Positions 52,537 to 56,145 of a DNA stretch of 56,145 bases are shown here, one piece after another. Both the position numbers and the translations under genes were made by a program. Every line of letters begins with the position of its first letter. Position 1 is the stretch's first letter. The stretch comes from Streptomyces zagrosensis (GTDB lineage Bacteria; Actinomycetota; Actinomycetes; Streptomycetales; Streptomycetaceae), in the NCBI RefSeq assembly GCF_014203645.1, contig NZ_JACHJL010000029.1, positions 1-56,145 of the forward strand, in the 5' to 3' direction. The notes below the pieces were generated by a model, which did no database searches, was not told where the DNA came from, and saw nothing but the letters and a program-made list of their open reading frames with translations.

Positions 52537-55500
52537 TCATGCCCCGATCCACCGCTCGATGGCGTCCGCGGTGTCGCCGGCGGCAGCCTCGATGAGGGTG
52601 AAGTGGTCGGCGGCGACGCCGACGTGGTCGTCGGTGGCCACCCAGCGCCGGTCGTCGGGCGCGGCACCGTCGAGGGGTTCGGTTGCCCGGATCATAAGGG
52701 TCCGGGCGGTGCTGGGCCCGGTCCGCTCCCCGGTGAACAGCCGCAGGTAGTCGCCCATGGACAGCCAACTCGCATCGTCGATGGCGATCTCGCGCCGCTC
52801 CTGGGTGAGCAACCCGGCCAGCAGTGCGGCGAACGCGTCAGCGGCGGCATCGGCATCGGCATCGGCATCAGTGTCGGCGGTGGCATCGCCGGCGGCGCCA
52901 GTGTCGAGTGCGAGTGTGTCGATCATCGCGACGCCGGCGATCGCCGCACCACCGCTTTCCAGGCGTTCGGCGAGCGAGCGAGCCACGACGCCGCCCATGG
53001 AGTAGCCGACGAGGACGAACGGCGCGTCGCCGACCGCCGCTCGGATGGCGTCGCCGAGGAGGTCCAGGGCCACCTCCCGGGACCGCGGGGCCTGTTCGGT
53101 GCCGAAGCCCGGCAGGGTGCACACATGCACGTCCCGTACGCCGTCGAAACGGTCAGCGAGCCGCATGAACTGCTCCTGGCCCGAGCCGACGACGTACACA
53201 TACGACGGCACGCAGACGATCTTCACGCGGCCTGGCCCTGCGGCCAGTTGGGCGAGCCTGCCGCCGTTGTCGGGCAGTTCGGCGGCCGACGCGAACACGG
53301 GCCGCTCCGCGGTGGCGGCCACCAGCTGCCGCAGTGCGGTGGGCAACGTGCCGGACGCGGCGGCCTGCCGTAGCCGCGCGCTGATCGTGGCACCTGCGGG
53401 TACGGGCGGCACGGCGTCCGAGGCGCCGGTACTGACCTGCTTGAGCAGTTGCCGGGCGATCTCCGCCGGGGTGGGGTGCTCGAACACGAACGACACGGGC
53501 AGCCGAAGCCCGGTCGCCTGCGCGAGCCGGTTACGCAGTCCCACGGCGCTCATCGAGTCCATGCCGAGTTCCTTGAGCTTGCGCTCGGCGTCGATCCGCT
53601 CATCGGCGCCGTGCCCGAGCACGGCCGCGACGTGCTCCGTGACCAGGTCGAGCACGACCCGTTCGCGGTCCGCGGCCAAGACGCCGGCCAGGCGCTGCGC
53701 GAGCGAGCCGGTGCCGGCCTCGGGCTTGGCGGGCAGCCGGACCAGGCCACGCAGCAGCGCCGGCAGGGTCCCTTCGCGGGCCTGTGCGCGCAGGGCAGCC
53801 GAGTCGAGTCGTACCGGCACGAGGAGCGCGGTGTCCGTGGCGAGGGCCTGGTCGAACAGGTCCAGGGCGCGCTCGACGGGCAGTTCGACCGCGCCGGGTC
53901 CCGCAGGCTCACCCGCCCACGGGCCCCAGGCCAGCGCGGTGCCGGTCTGTTTGGCGGCGCGCCGGGCCCGCACCAGGGCATGGCCGGCCGCGTCGGCCGC
54001 CGCATGCTCCGCGCGGGCGGGACCGCCGGCGAGGGAAGTGCCCGGGGCGACGGGGGTTACCGGGGCGAAGGAGCTGAACACCACGAAGGCGGCGAGGTCG
54101 GACTCCTGCGTCAACGTGTGCAACTGCCGGGCCAGATCGGGCCCGCTGGCCCCGTCTTCGGTGTGGATCACCGCGGTGAGCGGCTGGTCCAGGGACGCGA
54201 CGAGGGCGGCGAGGCCGTCCGACTCGGCGGCCTCGACGCGGGTCCGGGCGCCCCGTTCGGCGAGTTCCGCGACGAGTTCGTCCGCCGCGGCGCCGGGCTC
54301 ACCGAGCAGCAGCAGATCGCGTACACCGTAGTGGGCGGTCAGATGCCGGGCCAGGGCCGTGCCCCGGGGCGTCGTACCGCCGGTGATCAGCACCGTGCCG
54401 TTGGCGCCTAGGGCCGCGGGCCGGTCGGTGGAAGGTGCCGGGGCCAAGGCGAGCCGGGGTACGAGGACCCGTCCGGAGCGGACGGCGAGCTGCGGCTCAT
54501 CGAGGCCGAGCAGCGCGCCCCACTCCGGTGCGGTGGCACCAGCCACGACCACGCCCACGGCCGCGCCTACATCTCCATCTACATCTACAGCCAGGAACCG
54601 GCCCGGGTGTTCGGCCTGCGCGGCGCCGAGGACACCCCACACGGCCGCCTGCGCCGGGTCGAGCACATCCTCCTCGTCATCGTCGCCAACGGCGACCGCG
54701 CGTCGGGTCGCCACAATGAGGACGGCCGCATCGGACGGCGCCCCGTCCAGCCAGCCCCGTACGAGCGCTGCGGCGTCGTCGGCAGCGTCCTGTACCGCCG
54801 AAGCGTCGGCGTCGGCCGGTGTGTCAAGCACGGTGAGGGCGGCCTGCGGTGTCGCCGCGCCGTCCGCCACGGCCCGGGCGAGCGCATCCAGGTCGGCGTA
54901 CCGGTCTGCGGCTCCCACACCGGCGTCGGCGTCGGCGGCACCCAGCACGACCGGCCGTATCGGGCTGGACGCACCGACCGAAACCGGCGTCCAGTTCACG
55001 CGGTACAGCGAGCTTTGGCCGCGTCGCAGCTCCTCCAGATGGGCCGGGTCGGCCGCGCGGAAGGCGACGCGGTCCACGGCGAACACCAGGGAGCCGTCGT
55101 CGCCGTACAGGTCCAGCCGCAGGGTGTCGCCATCGACGGCGACGCGGGCCCGGCCGTGTCCGACGCCGGGTGTCACCAGGCGCACCCCGGACCAGGAGAC
55201 CGGCAGCTTCGGCACGCCCTGCTCGGCGAGCACCAACTGCCGGGTGTGCAACGCGGCTTCGAAGAGCGCCGGGTGGATGCCGAAGTCGGCGGCGCCGATG
55301 TCATCGGGCACGGCGAGTTCGGCGTACACCTCGTTTGCGGCGCGCCAAGCCGCTCGTACGCCGAGCAGGGCCGGGCCGCAGTCGAGACCGAGGTCGGCGA
55401 GCGCGGCGTACAGCCCGTCCACCGGAACCGGTTCGGCGCCGGGCGGCGGCCAGGCGCCGACCAGGCCGATGGCGGGCTCGGTGTCCGGGGCGAGCAGGCC

Positions 55501-56145
55501 CGTGCAGTGCCGGGTCGCCTCGGCGTGCTGATCGCCATCGGGGCGTGAGTGGACGGACACCGTGCGGCGGCCGTCCGCGTCTGGGGCGCCGACGATCGCC
55601 TGTATCTGAAGGGTGGCGTCGTCGGACAGCAGCAGCGGCGCCTCGAACATCAGCTCGTCCAGGAGTGGCGTGCCAAGGTCGCGGCCGGCGGCCAAGGCGA
55701 GTTCGGCCAGGGTCGAGTTGGGTGCGACGGGCAGGCCGAAGGCGACGTGATCGCGCAGCCAGGGCTGTGTCTCGTGGGACAGCCTGCCGGTGAGCACCCA
55801 TTCGTCCCGGTCGGCGAGTTGCATGCCCGCCGTCAGCACCGGGTGCTCGACGCGGCCGAGACCGGACGCGCCCGGATCGCTGGCGGCCGGGCGGATGCTC
55901 GGCCAGTAGTGCTTGTGTTGGAAGGCGTAGGTGGGCAGGGGGACGGATCGGGCGTTGGAGTGCGCGAAGCAGGCGGCCCAGTCGATCCGTACCCCGGCGA
56001 TGTGTGCCTCAGCGAGCGAGAGCAAGAAGCGCTTCAACCCACCCTCATCACGGCGCAAGGAACCCACGACGCCGACGCGGCGATCGGTGCCATGAGCGGC
56101 GATGGTCTCTTCCACCGCCATGGCAAGCACCGGATGCGGAGACAT
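52537..56145 (-). CDS. Type I PKS terminal module with thioesterase (5' end outside window)
   Basis: The last 1202 residues of a PKS. It begins inside an AT (SPHPVLAMAVEE). DH follows with HVAFGLPVAP (from 133) but the partner Asp is Glu in HPALFEAALH. A degenerate KR has TGGTTPRG instead of a normal TGGTGxLG and no NYAAAN Tyr. The ACP has the GMDSMSAVGLRN block. The thioesterase nucleophile is Ser1049 (GYSMGG), with His1181 (ADHFTLIE). The final beta-keto group should therefore stay unreduced. The apparent Met at the window edge is internal; the real start is to the right. The thioesterase carries an Ala/Asp repeat insertion. Confidence 0.93.
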   Translation of the reverse strand: MSPHPVLAMAVEETIAAHGTDRRVGVVGSLRRDEGGLKRFLLSLAEAHIAGVRIDWAACFAHSNARSVPLPTYAFQHKHYWPSIRPAASDPGASGLGRVEHPVLTAGMQLADRDEWVLTGRLSHETQPWLRDHVAFGLPVAPNSTLAELALAAGRDLGTPLLDELMFEAPLLLSDDATLQIQAIVGAPDADGRRTVSVHSRPDGDQHAEATRHCTGLLAPDTEPAIGLVGAWPPPGAEPVPVDGLYAALADLGLDCGPALLGVRAAWRAANEVYAELAVPDDIGAADFGIHPALFEAALHTRQLVLAEQGVPKLPVSWSGVRLVTPGVGHGRARVAVDGDTLRLDLYGDDGSLVFAVDRVAFRAADPAHLEELRRGQSSLYRVNWTPVSVGASSPIRPVVLGAADADAGVGAADRYADLDALARAVADGAATPQAALTVLDTPADADASAVQDAADDAAALVRGWLDGAPSDAAVLIVATRRAVAVGDDDEEDVLDPAQAAVWGVLGAAQAEHPGRFLAVDVDGDVGAAVGVVVAGATAPEWGALLGLDEPQLAVRSGRVLVPRLALAPAPSTDRPAALGANGTVLITGGTTPRGTALARHLTAHYGVRDLLLLGEPGAAADELVAELAERGARTRVEAAESDGLAALVASLDQPLTAVIHTEDGASGPDLARQLHTLTQESDLAAFVVFSSFAPVTPVAPGTSLAGGPARAEHAAADAAGHALVRARRAAKQTGTALAWGPWAGEPAGPGAVELPVERALDLFDQALATDTALLVPVRLDSAALRAQAREGTLPALLRGLVRLPAKPEAGTGSLAQRLAGVLAADRERVVLDLVTEHVAAVLGHGADERIDAERKLKELGMDSMSAVGLRNRLAQATGLRLPVSFVFEHPTPAEIARQLLKQVSTGASDAVPPVPAGATISARLRQAAASGTLPTALRQLVAATAERPVFASAAELPDNGGRLAQLAAGPGRVKIVCVPSYVYVVGSGQEQFMRLADRFDGVRDVHVCTLPGFGTEQAPRSREVALDLLGDAIRAAVGDAPFVLVGYSMGGVVARSLAERLESGGAAIAGVAMIDTLALDTGAAGDATADTDADADADAAADAFAALLAGLLTQERREIAIDDASWLSMGDYLRLFTGERTGPSTARTLMIRATEPLDGAAPDDRRWVATDDHVGVAADHFTLIEAAAGDTADAIERWIGA
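52846..52869. repeat. Hexanucleotide microsatellite in the thioesterase domain
   Basis: GGCATC repeated four times in tandem, encoding (Asp-Ala)4 on the minus strand inside a longer Ala/Asp-rich insert of the thioesterase lid region. It is in frame, so slippage would change the length only. Confidence 0.85.

Overview
The window looks like Streptomyces or a close relative. GC content is very high almost throughout, there is a streptogrisin-type S1 protease, a WhiJ-like XRE/DUF397 cassette, a SpoIIE-type phosphatase, an AfsR-type regulator and modular polyketide synthases. Several genes in the first 10 kb carry single-base frameshifts in GC runs, and the first 124 bases are nearly pure C/G. Some of the broken genes may therefore be assembly error rather than true decay.

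Layout. (1) 0.4-3.8 kb: LysR regulator, secreted S1 protease, LLM-class oxidoreductase. (2) 3.8-9.9 kb: a graveyard of mobile DNA. It holds a frameshifted ECF transporter S component, an IS200/IS605 remnant, an AT-richer small membrane protein, and a Tn3-family transposon remnant. That remnant has 41-bp ends, a tyrosine-recombinase resolvase with a palindromic, 22-bp-phased site, a two-gene cargo sharing an Asn/Gly-rich tag, and split transposase pieces. An IS5-like scrap follows. (3) 10.0-12.4 kb: SpoIIE/PP2C phosphatase, DUF6328 membrane protein and GlsB/YeaQ-type stress membrane protein. (4) 12.7-16.0 kb: a compact four-gene leftward operon of small uncharacterised proteins, divergent from an XRE regulator with two DUF397 proteins produced by a local duplication. 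(5) 16.0-33.6 kb: a biosynthetic operon with a 4096-residue formyltransferase-NRPS-PKS-reductase megasynthase, a putative Fe(II)/2-oxoglutarate oxygenase, two alpha/beta hydrolases and a divergent MFS exporter. (6) 33.9-35.1 kb: a thiolase. (7) 35.2-56.1 kb and beyond: a type I PKS locus with an AfsR-like regulator, MFS exporter, SAM methyltransferase, acyl-CoA dehydrogenase, a loading plus first-extension PKS, DUF2867 protein, P450, and the terminal PKS-thioesterase protein, which runs off the right edge.

The most unusual object is the 12.3-kb megasynthase gene (18984-31274, minus). Read in order it is formyltransferase, half of a condensation domain, a glycine-type adenylation domain interrupted by a methyltransferase, carrier, KS, malonyl-type AT, DH, ER, KR, ACP and terminal thioester reductase. 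On paper it starts with glycine, adds N-formyl and N-methyl groups, extends once with malonate, reduces fully and releases an aldehyde. The expected compound is 4-(N-methylformamido)butanal or a relative. The oxygenase beside it shows His-Thr-Ala where the Fe-binding His-X-Asp would be expected, a feature of Fe/2OG halogenases. The product and the oxygenase chemistry are inference; the domain order and motifs are read directly.

The PKS at 42-56 kb begins with a KSQ/methylmalonyl-AT loading module (propionyl starter) and ends with a module whose KR is clearly degenerate and whose DH is altered, followed by a thioesterase. At least one further PKS gene must lie to the right of the window.
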